The notes under the pieces are model-generated. The model did not search any database. It was not told the DNA's origin and saw only the letters and a program-made list of their open reading frames with translations. Both the position numbers and the translations under genes were made by a program. A stretch of DNA of 9,221 bases from an uncultured Coriobacteriaceae bacterium. Lineage in GTDB: Bacteria > Actinomycetota > Coriobacteriia > Coriobacteriales > Atopobiaceae. The stretch spans positions 1 through 9,221 of the forward strand of contig CANBCO010000007.1 in assembly GCA_947367165.1 (NCBI GenBank), read 5' to 3'. Of this stretch, positions 1 to 7,257 are shown in pieces; positions within the stretch are counted from its first letter, which is position 1; every line of letters starts with the position of its first letter.

Positions 1-1509
1 CAAACTACCACTTTTGAAGAAGCACTCGCAGAAGCAAGAGCGTCGAGCTTTCTAGCGCACCCAAATATCGTCACTGTTTATGACTTTATTACCGATGACG
101 ACTACGCTTATCTGGTCATGGAATATGTTGACGGCTGTTCACTTCTAGAGCTGCTCCATCGCGTAGAAGGAGGCGTTCTTATCTATGATGAAGCGGCTTA
201 TGTTTTTAGCGCACTAAGCTCAGCCCTTGCTTATGCCCATGAAAACGGCGTCCTTCACCTAGATATTAAGCCCGCAAACGTACTTATAGACAGAGCCGGA
301 AACGTAAAGCTCACAGACTTTGGTATGGCTTCCCTTATGAGCGCAGCCGGGTTTGGCGATGCGCGTGGAGGAACGCTTGGATACATGCCGCCCGAGCAAC
401 TCACAGGCGACTTTGTGGACGAGAGAAGCGACATTTTCTCACTTGCAACGGTATGTTACGAGGCACTCCTTGGTGAAAACCCATTCAAAACAAGAACCGA
501 TTCGCAGTCTTTAAAGGCAATAAAAAAAGGCGCAACGCCTGCACGTCTTCTAGAAGCAGAGCTGCCAGAACAAACAAGTGTCGCACTTGCAAGTGCTATG
601 GCAGAAGACCCTACAGCGCGCATGAGCTCGGTAGAAGAGTTTCAAGAGGAAGCCCTGGCCACTCTAGGAGATGCCAAAGAAGGAAAAGCATCTCTCACTT
701 CTCTCCTATCCGAGGAAACAGAAGATGACTTTGCAGAACACGAATGGCGCGCGCTCGATACGTTTGCCACGCGTCATCCCCTTGCAACCAAGATTCTCAT
801 CAAAGCAGTGGCGCCTCTTCTGGTTGCTTCCATAGTGTTTGTGAGCTTTTTTGCACTTTCCCTTCACTTTCCAGGCGCAATTCCTGCCTGGACTTCAATT
901 GTGGCACCCTTAGCTGGAGCCATCCTGGCCTTTTTCCTTCCAGCCGTATCTGCTCTCTCGTGCTTTTGGCTCCTTTCTTTTAGTGCAGCTCTTATAAACC
1001 ACACACCAGCCGGGCTGCTTTTCTCGGCACTTATCGCTATCTTAAGTGCTTTCTGGGCAACGCGAATAGCTGCCTATAAACCGTTTGTTCCCGCTCTCAC
1101 GCTACTTCCTTTAGCAACGTTGCTTCCAGCGTGGAATCCTGGAGGGCCTGCTTTTATGCTTACAAGTGGGATTGCTGCGGGTTTCTCGGCTGGACTAGGT
1201 ACAGCAGGAGCCTGGCTGGTATGGATGCAATTTTTGCCTCCTGAGCAGTTTTTTACTCGCTTTTGGCCTATCATCGCCTTGACAATTGTCGCTTCTTGCA
1301 CGGGAGGTGCTCTTGCTGGTACACTCACAAAACGATTCCCTTATCTGGCCCAACTTGTAAGCGCAATTTGTATGCTTATTGCCTGGGCAGTCGCTTACAG
1401 CTACACGTCTTTAGCTTCTTTTAGCATTTTCGCTGGCATAAACGCGGCTTTTTTGGTAGGCTCTTTAGTACTTATGTTTGTGCTGATTTGGCAGTTTAGG
1501 CGCAAATAA
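1..1509 (+). CDS. Ser/Thr protein kinase with polytopic membrane C-terminus (5' partial)
   Basis: The frame is open from base 1, so the gene starts upstream of the window; the ATG at 118 is Met40 of the visible part, inside the kinase hinge (VMEYVDG), and is not the start. The Gly-rich loop and ATP-anchoring Lys are missing because of the window edge. Visible kinase parts, in window residue numbers: likely helix-C Glu11, catalytic loop HLDIKPAN (86-93), DFG (106-108), PPE of the P+1 region (130-132) and the subdomain XI Arg in DPTARMSS. The usual HRD Arg is Leu87, making this a non-RD kinase, but Asp88, Lys90, Asn93 and Asp106 are present, so activity is plausible. After a charged linker (about 217-260) come about eight hydrophobic segments (266-497) ending in RRK, instead of PASTA domains. 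The kinase domain should face the cytoplasm. fhaA follows 21 bases downstream, suggesting one operon. The substrate is unknown. Kinase identity is certain; the role of the membrane part is not. Confidence 0.93.
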   Translation, partial: QTTTFEEALAEARASSFLAHPNIVTVYDFITDDDYAYLVMEYVDGCSLLELLHRVEGGVLIYDEAAYVFSALSSALAYAHENGVLHLDIKPANVLIDRAGNVKLTDFGMASLMSAAGFGDARGGTLGYMPPEQLTGDFVDERSDIFSLATVCYEALLGENPFKTRTDSQSLKAIKKGATPARLLEAELPEQTSVALASAMAEDPTARMSSVEEFQEEALATLGDAKEGKASLTSLLSEETEDDFAEHEWRALDTFATRHPLATKILIKAVAPLLVASIVFVSFFALSLHFPGAIPAWTSIVAPLAGAILAFFLPAVSALSCFWLLSFSAALINHTPAGLLFSALIAILSAFWATRIAAYKPFVPALTLLPLATLLPAWNPGGPAFMLTSGIAAGFSAGLGTAGAWLVWMQFLPPEQFFTRFWPIIALTIVASCTGGALAGTLTKRFPYLAQLVSAICMLIAWAVAYSYTSLASFSIFAGINAAFLVGSLVLMFVLIWQFRRK

Positions 1510-1516
1510 CAGACAT

Positions 1517-1521
1517 AGGAG
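1517..1521 (+). promoter_or_regulatory. Ribosome binding site of fhaA
   Basis: AGGAG lies nine bases before the ATG at 1531, which supports that start. A second purine run (AAAGG, 1526-1530) touches the ATG and is too close to act as a Shine-Dalgarno site. Confidence 0.7.
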
Positions 1522-1530
1522 ACTTAAAGG

Positions 1531-2520
1531 ATGAACTTTTATAACGTATTCGAAGATCGAGCAGAAGACGTGCTAGCCGAGGCCTCGCAGGAAACGGTGC
1601 CTTTTTCTTTTAAAAAGCTGGCACACGAAGCAGCGAAGCAGCTCAAAAAAGAAACCTATCAAATTGATGGGCAGTCGGTTGCGCCAGGTCTTTTTACTAT
1701 TCTCGTTTCGCCCGAAGCAGCAATGCAGCTCATGCCTGTCTATCGCCAAATTGTAAAAGAGCTCACGCTGTTTTTGCGCGCCCAAGCTGACAGAAAAGAC
1801 ATTCGTTTCTTGAGCGACCCCGTTGTACGCTTTATGCCTGACCAAGAGCTTAAGCGAGCTCGTTTCTTTGTGTTTGCCGAGAATATCGACCCCGTAACGC
1901 TTGATAAAGTGCGAGCTGAAGAGGCAGAATTTCTCACGCAAGCAGCACAGCAAAACACCCCCTCAAAACGCTCGCATGCTTCTTCTTCACGTTCGCGCAA
2001 AAAAAACGATGCGCAAAACTCTCAAGAAAAAGAAGTTGCACCACGGTCGCACCAAAACAATGCGTCGGCTGACGACGGCTTTAAAGAGGGTCTTGACCTC
2101 ACGCCCCAGTCACAAAAGGCGTCCCAACCAGGAATTTCCTCTACGCCTTTGGTTTCAAGCTCCCGGGTAGCGCGCGCGCATGATTTGAACAAGGACGACG
2201 GCACACCAAGGCATGCAGCACCTCGTAAACCCGTCATTGAAGCCCTTCTTGTAGACCGTCGCTCGGGAAAAACCTATCCCGTAACTGCGCCTTCGCTTCT
2301 TATCGGGCGTCAGGCAGGTGGAGGGGCAATCGCCCTTGACGATCCAAACGTAAGTAGAAGACATGCAGAAATAACGTACGAACACGGCCTGTGGATGATA
2401 GTTGATCTCAATTCCACAAACGGCACACTGGTAAATAACGAAGACATTACCGAAGTCTCCCTGCACGACGGAGATATTATCACCGTTGGCCTCACAAACC
2501 TCGAGTTTAGGGAGGATTAA
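1531..2520 (+). CDS. fhaA: FhaA-like protein: DUF3662 N-terminus plus C-terminal FHA domain
   Basis: A 329-residue protein with no signal peptide or membrane segment, so cytoplasmic. Residues 1-125 resemble the conserved N-terminal domain of actinobacterial FhaA (DUF3662 type): they begin MNFYNVFEDRAEDVL and contain the pattern around PGLFTILVSPE. Residues 135-235 form a hydrophilic Ser/Lys/Gln/Asn-rich linker that looks disordered. Residues 236-327 are a forkhead-associated domain with the phosphothreonine-binding signatures GR (259-260), SRRH (275-278) and STNGT (295-299). FHA domains bind phosphothreonine peptides. In mycobacteria FhaA binds the phosphorylated pseudokinase domain of the lipid II flippase MviN and restrains peptidoglycan synthesis; a similar role here is inferred from the neighbouring kinases and cell-wall genes. 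The last codons carry the ribosome binding site of the next gene, so the two are probably translationally linked. Confidence 0.9.
   Translation: MNFYNVFEDRAEDVLAEASQETVPFSFKKLAHEAAKQLKKETYQIDGQSVAPGLFTILVSPEAAMQLMPVYRQIVKELTLFLRAQADRKDIRFLSDPVVRFMPDQELKRARFFVFAENIDPVTLDKVRAEEAEFLTQAAQQNTPSKRSHASSSRSRKKNDAQNSQEKEVAPRSHQNNASADDGFKEGLDLTPQSQKASQPGISSTPLVSSSRVARAHDLNKDDGTPRHAAPRKPVIEALLVDRRSGKTYPVTAPSLLIGRQAGGGAIALDDPNVSRRHAEITYEHGLWMIVDLNSTNGTLVNNEDITEVSLHDGDIITVGLTNLEFRED
2511..2515 (+). promoter_or_regulatory. Ribosome binding site of fhaB, inside the fhaA 3' end
   Basis: GGAGG overlaps the last codons of fhaA and lies six bases before a GTG at 2522, one base after the fhaA stop. This favours GTG 2522 over an in-frame TTG at 2486, which would add 12 residues (MASQTSSLGRIK) that do not resemble the FhaB N-terminus. 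Confidence 0.75.
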
Positions 2521-2521
2521 G

Positions 2522-2935
2522 GTGATTGACTATCTTCTTTTTGCCGGCCGAATTCTTCTCGTAGTCCTTCTCTATCTCTTTCTTTTTTCGGTCATGCGCA
2601 CAGGAATACGTCTGGTAAAAGGGCAGCGAAAAGATGCCTCAATTTGGATGCTTGATCTTGAAAAAGGGCCAAAAAACCTACGTGGGCTTCACGTTGATTT
2701 GCTCGGCCCTATCGTTATTGGTCGCTCTCCTTCGTGTGACGTTGTCATCGAAGAAGAGTACGTCTCGGGAAATCACGCCCGCCTTTCTCTGCAAGGCCCT
2801 TCACTTGTCCTTGAAGACCTTGGTTCCACCAACGGAACCATGGTAAACGGAAATACCATTTATGAGCCGGTTGCACTTCGCGATGGCGATGATATTCAGA
2901 TAGGCGACGCAATCATGCGAGTAAGTAGAAAATAG
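2522..2935 (+). CDS. fhaB: FhaB-like membrane-anchored FHA protein
   Basis: A 137-residue protein starting at GTG. Residues 4-25 form one hydrophobic segment next to the N-terminus, followed by basic residues (RTGIRLVKGQRK), which should place the rest in the cytoplasm. The FHA domain covers about 60-134, with GRS (67-69), SGNH (82-85, the S-x-x-H signature) and STNG (102-105). This matches actinobacterial FhaB (FipA in mycobacteria): short, one N-terminal membrane anchor, one FHA domain. In mycobacteria FipA has been linked to division-protein phosphorylation through FtsZ and FtsQ; that function here is inferred. It begins one base after the fhaA stop and ends five bases before the phosphatase gene, so it is firmly inside the operon. 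The start rests on the strong Shine-Dalgarno and on the hydrophobic segment beginning at once. Confidence 0.9.
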   Translation: MIDYLLFAGRILLVVLLYLFLFSVMRTGIRLVKGQRKDASIWMLDLEKGPKNLRGLHVDLLGPIVIGRSPSCDVVIEEEYVSGNHARLSLQGPSLVLEDLGSTNGTMVNGNTIYEPVALRDGDDIQIGDAIMRVSRK

Positions 2936-2940
2936 CAATC

Positions 2941-4242
2941 ATGAGTGACGCACCCGAGAAAACCGCCCTTATCGACCTAGAAAGCAGGCCGGATGCAGAC
3001 TGCGATTTTGGCGAAGACGGCAAAATCGCTTGGGGCTCTCGTTCTGACGTTGGGCTTATTCGCGAGCATAACGAAGACTCCTACCTCTGTCGTCCGCCAC
3101 TTTTTGCCGTTTCAGACGGTATGGGGGGCGAAGAAGCTGGAGAAGTTGCAAGCTCCATCGCCATTCATACGCTTGCCAAACAAGCCCCAGAAACTGCTGA
3201 CGCCTCGGCACTTGCAAAAGCAGTTGAAGCCGCTAACCTTGCTGTTTTAAAAGCTCCAGAAGCTGGAAGGGGCACAGCGGGGATGGGCTGCACGCTGACT
3301 GCATGCATTCTTGAGAACAATAAGCTCGCCTGCGCACATGTAGGGGATTCGCGTATTTACCTGCTTCATAATGGAATTGTGGTACGTGTCACCCATGACC
3401 ACAGCTACGTTGAAGAGCTTGTAGACCAAGGTGCAATCACCGCAGATGAAGCACGCGTTCATCCCAAGCGTTCCGTTCTTACACGTGCACTTGGAAGCGA
3501 CCAAGACATGTATGCTGACCACTTTACACTCGACGTAGAAAAAGGCGAGCGAATCGTCATATGCTCAGATGGTCTCTCTTCCATGATTGGTGATGCACAA
3601 ATTGAAGACCTCTGCATCAATTCAAAAAAGCCGCAAGATTGTGCAGATGCGCTTGTCTCAGCAGCTTTAGTTGCTGGAGGAAAAGATAATGTCACCGTTG
3701 TGGTAATTGATGTGCTTGACGATGGCGTGCAAGAAACAAAAAAGAAGCGAGCAAAACGTACGTTTGCTGTATGGGCGAGCGTCATTTGCCTTACCCTTGC
3801 AGCCCTTATTGGGGTAGGCGCCTTCTTTTATTCCACCAGTTACTACATCGCTCCTTATGGAGATTCTGTAGGTATTTATCGGGGATTTCCCGGAAACTTT
3901 GCAGGCTTTGGTCTCTCTCAAATGGTGGAAAACACCGATATTGCCCTGCAAGATTTAACGCCAGAGTTTCAGGCAAAAGTAGAGTCAAACGTTGCCGTTC
4001 CAAGCCAAGCCGATGCGCATAAAACAATTGAAAGCTACAAAAAAGATTCTGACGAACAAAAACAGGCAACGGTTGAAGCTGCAGAAGAAAATGAAACAGC
4101 CGAGCAACCCGGCAATACTCCAGATGACAGCCTTTCAGGAGATTCGCAAGACCAAGGTGGGGATTTTTCGCAACAGACAAATCCAGAAGCCTCCTTTTTG
4201 GCAGAGCCAAATCAAGACGCAGAAGGGGGTGATGGGAAATGA
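2941..4242 (+). CDS. pstP: PP2C-family Ser/Thr protein phosphatase (PstP-like), membrane anchored
   Basis: A 433-residue protein. Residues 29-258 are a PP2C/PPM domain with all metal-binding signatures: REHNED (41-46), SDGMGG (58-63), HVGDSR (133-138), SDG (209-211) and GGKDN (246-250). It should remove phosphate from Ser/Thr residues using Mn or Mg and so reverse the kinases at both ends of the window. A basic stretch (267-273) precedes one membrane segment (about 274-296). Then comes an outside domain (297-350) with YRGFPG, as in actinobacterial PstP, and a low-complexity Gln/Glu/Asp/Ser-rich tail (355-433). No clear Shine-Dalgarno precedes the ATG, which lies five bases after the fhaB stop, so translation may depend on coupling. 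No other in-frame start fits before the conserved domain. The stop overlaps the next start (ATGA, 4239-4242). Confidence 0.95.
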   Translation: MSDAPEKTALIDLESRPDADCDFGEDGKIAWGSRSDVGLIREHNEDSYLCRPPLFAVSDGMGGEEAGEVASSIAIHTLAKQAPETADASALAKAVEAANLAVLKAPEAGRGTAGMGCTLTACILENNKLACAHVGDSRIYLLHNGIVVRVTHDHSYVEELVDQGAITADEARVHPKRSVLTRALGSDQDMYADHFTLDVEKGERIVICSDGLSSMIGDAQIEDLCINSKKPQDCADALVSAALVAGGKDNVTVVVIDVLDDGVQETKKKRAKRTFAVWASVICLTLAALIGVGAFFYSTSYYIAPYGDSVGIYRGFPGNFAGFGLSQMVENTDIALQDLTPEFQAKVESNVAVPSQADAHKTIESYKKDSDEQKQATVEAAEENETAEQPGNTPDDSLSGDSQDQGGDFSQQTNPEASFLAEPNQDAEGGDGK

Positions 4243-7208
4243 GCAAAAGACGCACTTCGCAAGACGTAGTTGCGCTTGAAGCTGGCGAAATCTACCAGCA
4301 GTCTTCAAGAAGGCGCCCAACTGAGCTTTTGCTCTTGCTAGCAGGCGTTTTGCCCGTAGCACTTCTCTACATTATGTACGTGGTTGACGCCGGACTTCCT
4401 TTTGAGCTCAACACGTTTATTGTGCCCATCGGACTTATTTTGGCCTTCATCGTTGCTCATGTCGCCATCTGTTTTTTGGCACCAAACGCAGACCAAGTCA
4501 TTTTGCCCATTGTTTTTGTATTAAGTGGCATTGGAATTACGTTTGTAACGCGATTACGACCAGACTTGGCCTTAAACCAAGTTATTTGGCTCTATGTTGG
4601 CGTGGGCATCATGGTCGCTACACTGCTTATTGTAAGAAACTTAGACGGCCTTTCTCGCTATAAATACACCATAGGTGTCGTGGGCATTGCTCTTATCTTG
4701 CTTCCTATGCTGTTTGGTTCCGAGAAGGGCGGCTCGAAACTCTGGCTCTCGCTCGGGCCTGTACAATTTCAACCAGGAGAGCTTGCCAAAGTTGCCATCG
4801 TTCTCTTTTTGGCGAGTTATCTAGCTGGAAACCGAGAGCTTTTATCGGCATCGGTGCAAAAGATTGGGCCGTTTAAAATTCCTCGGTTAAGGATGCTTCT
4901 TCCCGTTTTTATTATGTGGGGCCTTTCCCTTGCCATCGTTGTATTTGAGACAGACCTGGGAAGTGCTCTTTTGTTCTTTACTATCTTTGTAGTTATGCTC
5001 TACGTTACCACCGGAAGATGGAGTTACGTTCTCATTGCTGTTGTGCTACTTGTTTTAGGCGCAATTGCTTGCTATTTTCTCTTTCGTCATGTTCGCGTGC
5101 GGTTTGATATCTGGCTTGATCCTTTTGCAGACGCAAAAGGCCAAGGATACCAGCTGGTACAATCTCTTTTCTCCCTTGCAGACGGAGGTCTTTTTGGAAC
5201 AGGAATGGGAAAAGGACTCGCCGGAGGCAACCTAGGCGTTCCCGCTATTCCCGTTGTAGAGTCTGACTTCATTTTTAGTGCCATAGGCGAAGAGCTGGGG
5301 CTTCTCGGAGCAAGTGCTATCTTGCTCCTCTTTATGCTCTTTGCCATCCGCGGTTTTGCTACAGCGGCTCGTGCAAAAAGTGATTTAGCAGCCTTTACTG
5401 CAGTTGGTCTTACTACAGCCGTCTGTTTTCAGGCATTTCTTATTGTCGCTGGTGTTACGCGACTGCTTCCGCTTACCGGCGTGACGCTTCCTTTTATGAG
5501 CCAGGGAGGCTCTTCTCTCATTGCAAGCTTTATTATTGTGGGACTTTTGCTTCGCTGTGGAGACCAAGGCACGGGACATGCCACCGAGCTTGTTGGCTCA
5601 GGAATTGCCACAGAAGGCGACCGGCCTTTAGCCTATCAATCAGGTTTTTCTGCCAAGCAAATCCTTGACGTGCTCTTTCCAAAAAAACAAAAGGTAGACC
5701 GTCCCAAACATGCTGCCGAAGCACGCCTTTCTTTTGGTCTTAAAACGCCTGAGTCAGGAGTTATGGGCCGCATTGCCCTTTCAAAACGTCTCATTGTACT
5801 CGTAACATTTTTTGCCCTTCTTTTTGCAGCACTTATTGCTAACCTAACCTACATTCAGCTCGTCAAAGCTGAAGAATATCAAAACATGCCAAACAATAAC
5901 CATGCCATCGCAAAAGCAAGCTTAGTTCAACGTGGCTCCATCATAACGTCTGATGGAGTCGTGCTCGCCGAAAGCGTAAAAAGTGATGACGGAGCGTATA
6001 CACGTAATTATCCACAAGGCTCTCTCGCTTCACATACTGTGGGTTACATTTCCGAGAAATACGGCGCAAGTGGACTGGAGGCCACGCTTAACAACACCCT
6101 AAGTGGCAAGAACAACTACACCTCCCTTATTAGCGCTCTTAATTCCATCGCCGGTGTTACGCAGCCAGGCAACTCTGTGCGCCTTACCATAAACTCTAAA
6201 ATTCAAAAAGCCTGCGAAGATGCACTTAAAGATTATAATGGGGCGATTGTCGTTCTCGACCCCTCCACCGGCGCAGTTCTTGGAAAAGCAAGTGGACCTA
6301 CCTATTCTTATGATGAGCTCGAGCAGATTATGAAGGGAGAAAGCAGTAAAGATGCGCCGCTTGTAGATAGGACGACTGCAGCACTTTATCCGCCCGGGTC
6401 TACGTTTAAAGTGGTTACGTTAGCCGCAGCACTTGATTCTAAAAAGGCCACACTTAAAACCAATTACGAGGCCCCGGCAAGCATTGAAATAGGAAACGCA
6501 AAAGTAACCAATGATGATTTGAAAGGCTACGGCTCGCTTTCGTTAGCGCAAGCCTTTGCCTACTCTGCAAACACGGTCTTTGGACAAGTTGCAGACGACT
6601 TAGGCGCAGATGCACTCGTGCGTTATGCCGATGCGTTTGGGTATGCTAAACGCCTGGGGCAAGACTTTACCACCACCGCATCGCTTATGCCAGATCCGGC
6701 AGAAATGACCGAGTGGGAAACGGCTTGGGCGGGTTGCGGACAGCCTGTAGGCGAGCATGCAAGCCCGGCTGGCCCACAAACCACCGTTATGCAAAATGCC
6801 GTGTTGGCAGCTGCTATTGCAAACAAAGGAGTCGTCCTCGAACCGTATTTGGTAAGTCAAGTCATTAGCAATGATGGCTCTGTTGCTTCTTCGGGTTCAA
6901 CCAAATCTTTAGGGCAAGCCATCACCGAAGACACAGCAAAAGACGTTGCAGAAGCGATGCTCGAAGTTACAACAAGCGGAACCGGTACCGCTTCGAGCAT
7001 AGCAGGAGTTAAAGTAGCGGGAAAAACTGGTACTGCAGAAACCGGAAACAACGTAAACTCCCTCTTTATTGGATTTGCCCCTTACGACGATCCAAAAATA
7101 GCAATTTCAATTTGTCTTGAAGGCAAAAAAGGTCAAGACATGCATGGAGTTGCTACGCAAGTGGCAGGAAAAGTATTAAAACAGGCATTAAGTGTGGTGT
7201 CAAAATGA
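4239..7208 (+). CDS. rodA-pbpA: Fused SEDS glycosyltransferase (RodA/FtsW) and class B penicillin-binding transpeptidase
   Basis: One 989-residue reading frame covers two proteins that are usually separate. Residues 28-440 are a SEDS polytopic protein (about 12 hydrophobic segments) with the DP-to-GYQ loop (294-305), the ESDFIF motif with Asp343 (equivalent to the essential Asp of RodA/FtsW) and GEELG (350-354). It should polymerise lipid II into glycan strands. Residues 443-515 are a basic cytoplasmic linker. A single membrane segment (about 517-541) leads to an extracellular PbpA-type transpeptidase with SxxK (STFK, Ser721), SxN (SAN, 776-778) and KTG (929-931), all intact, which crosslinks the strands. 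The SEDS C-terminus and the PBP N-terminus should both be cytoplasmic, so the fusion is topologically sound. No stop or frameshift breaks the join. The start overlaps the pstP stop, and AAGGGGG lies nine bases upstream. The gene ends with tandem stops TGA TAA (7206-7211). RodA rather than FtsW is chosen from the cluster context. Confidence 0.94.
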   Translation: MSKRRTSQDVVALEAGEIYQQSSRRRPTELLLLLAGVLPVALLYIMYVVDAGLPFELNTFIVPIGLILAFIVAHVAICFLAPNADQVILPIVFVLSGIGITFVTRLRPDLALNQVIWLYVGVGIMVATLLIVRNLDGLSRYKYTIGVVGIALILLPMLFGSEKGGSKLWLSLGPVQFQPGELAKVAIVLFLASYLAGNRELLSASVQKIGPFKIPRLRMLLPVFIMWGLSLAIVVFETDLGSALLFFTIFVVMLYVTTGRWSYVLIAVVLLVLGAIACYFLFRHVRVRFDIWLDPFADAKGQGYQLVQSLFSLADGGLFGTGMGKGLAGGNLGVPAIPVVESDFIFSAIGEELGLLGASAILLLFMLFAIRGFATAARAKSDLAAFTAVGLTTAVCFQAFLIVAGVTRLLPLTGVTLPFMSQGGSSLIASFIIVGLLLRCGDQGTGHATELVGSGIATEGDRPLAYQSGFSAKQILDVLFPKKQKVDRPKHAAEARLSFGLKTPESGVMGRIALSKRLIVLVTFFALLFAALIANLTYIQLVKAEEYQNMPNNNHAIAKASLVQRGSIITSDGVVLAESVKSDDGAYTRNYPQGSLASHTVGYISEKYGASGLEATLNNTLSGKNNYTSLISALNSIAGVTQPGNSVRLTINSKIQKACEDALKDYNGAIVVLDPSTGAVLGKASGPTYSYDELEQIMKGESSKDAPLVDRTTAALYPPGSTFKVVTLAAALDSKKATLKTNYEAPASIEIGNAKVTNDDLKGYGSLSLAQAFAYSANTVFGQVADDLGADALVRYADAFGYAKRLGQDFTTTASLMPDPAEMTEWETAWAGCGQPVGEHASPAGPQTTVMQNAVLAAAIANKGVVLEPYLVSQVISNDGSVASSGSTKSLGQAITEDTAKDVAEAMLEVTTSGTGTASSIAGVKVAGKTGTAETGNNVNSLFIGFAPYDDPKIAISICLEGKKGQDMHGVATQVAGKVLKQALSVVSK
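5756..5765 (+). promoter_or_regulatory. Possible internal translation start for the PBP half
   Basis: AGGAG (5756-5760) precedes an in-frame ATG at 5763 (Met509 of the fusion), just before the basic residues and membrane segment of the transpeptidase half. This is where a separate PbpA protein would begin. The spacing of only two bases is shorter than usual for an efficient start, so it may be a relic or chance. Confidence 0.25.
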
Positions 7209-7218
7209 TAAGAGTTGC

Positions 7219-7234
7219 GTGCGCACAAGCGCAT
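7219..7234 (+). other. Small inverted repeat in the rodA-pbpA/pknB gap
   Basis: TGCGC (7220-7224) and GCGCA (7229-7233) can pair around ACAA, with one G-T pair beyond. No T-run follows, so it is not a standard terminator. It lies upstream of the pknB ribosome binding site and leaves it free. It could be a processing or stability element, or chance. Confidence 0.25.
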
Positions 7235-7244
7235 ACGTTAGGAC

Positions 7245-7250
7245 AAGGAG
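7245..7250 (+). promoter_or_regulatory. Ribosome binding site of pknB
   Basis: AAGGAG lies seven bases before the ATG at 7258. It decides the start against an in-frame GTG at 7192, which overlaps the preceding gene and would add 22 residues with no kinase-like character. Confidence 0.8.
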
Positions 7251-7257
7251 CCTAAGC

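Noticed and set aside
1573..1953. 126-residue open frame on the minus strand opposite fhaA
   Set aside because: It is antisense to the well-conserved FhaA N-terminal domain, with no domain of its own.
1999..2006. Run of eight A in fhaA as a slippage or phase-variation site
   Set aside because: The frame is intact and the run codes for Lys-Lys in a Lys-rich linker; a single run with no alternative product gives no support for phase variation.
3806..4255. 149-residue open frame on the minus strand
   Set aside because: It lies entirely opposite the 3' part of pstP and the start of the fusion gene, is rich in Leu/Arg with no recognisable domain, and has no context as a gene.
7192..7257. Upstream GTG start for pknB adding 22 residues
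   Set aside because: It overlaps the previous gene, has no ribosome binding site, and the added residues do not resemble a kinase N-terminus, whereas ATG 7258 has AAGGAG at the right distance.
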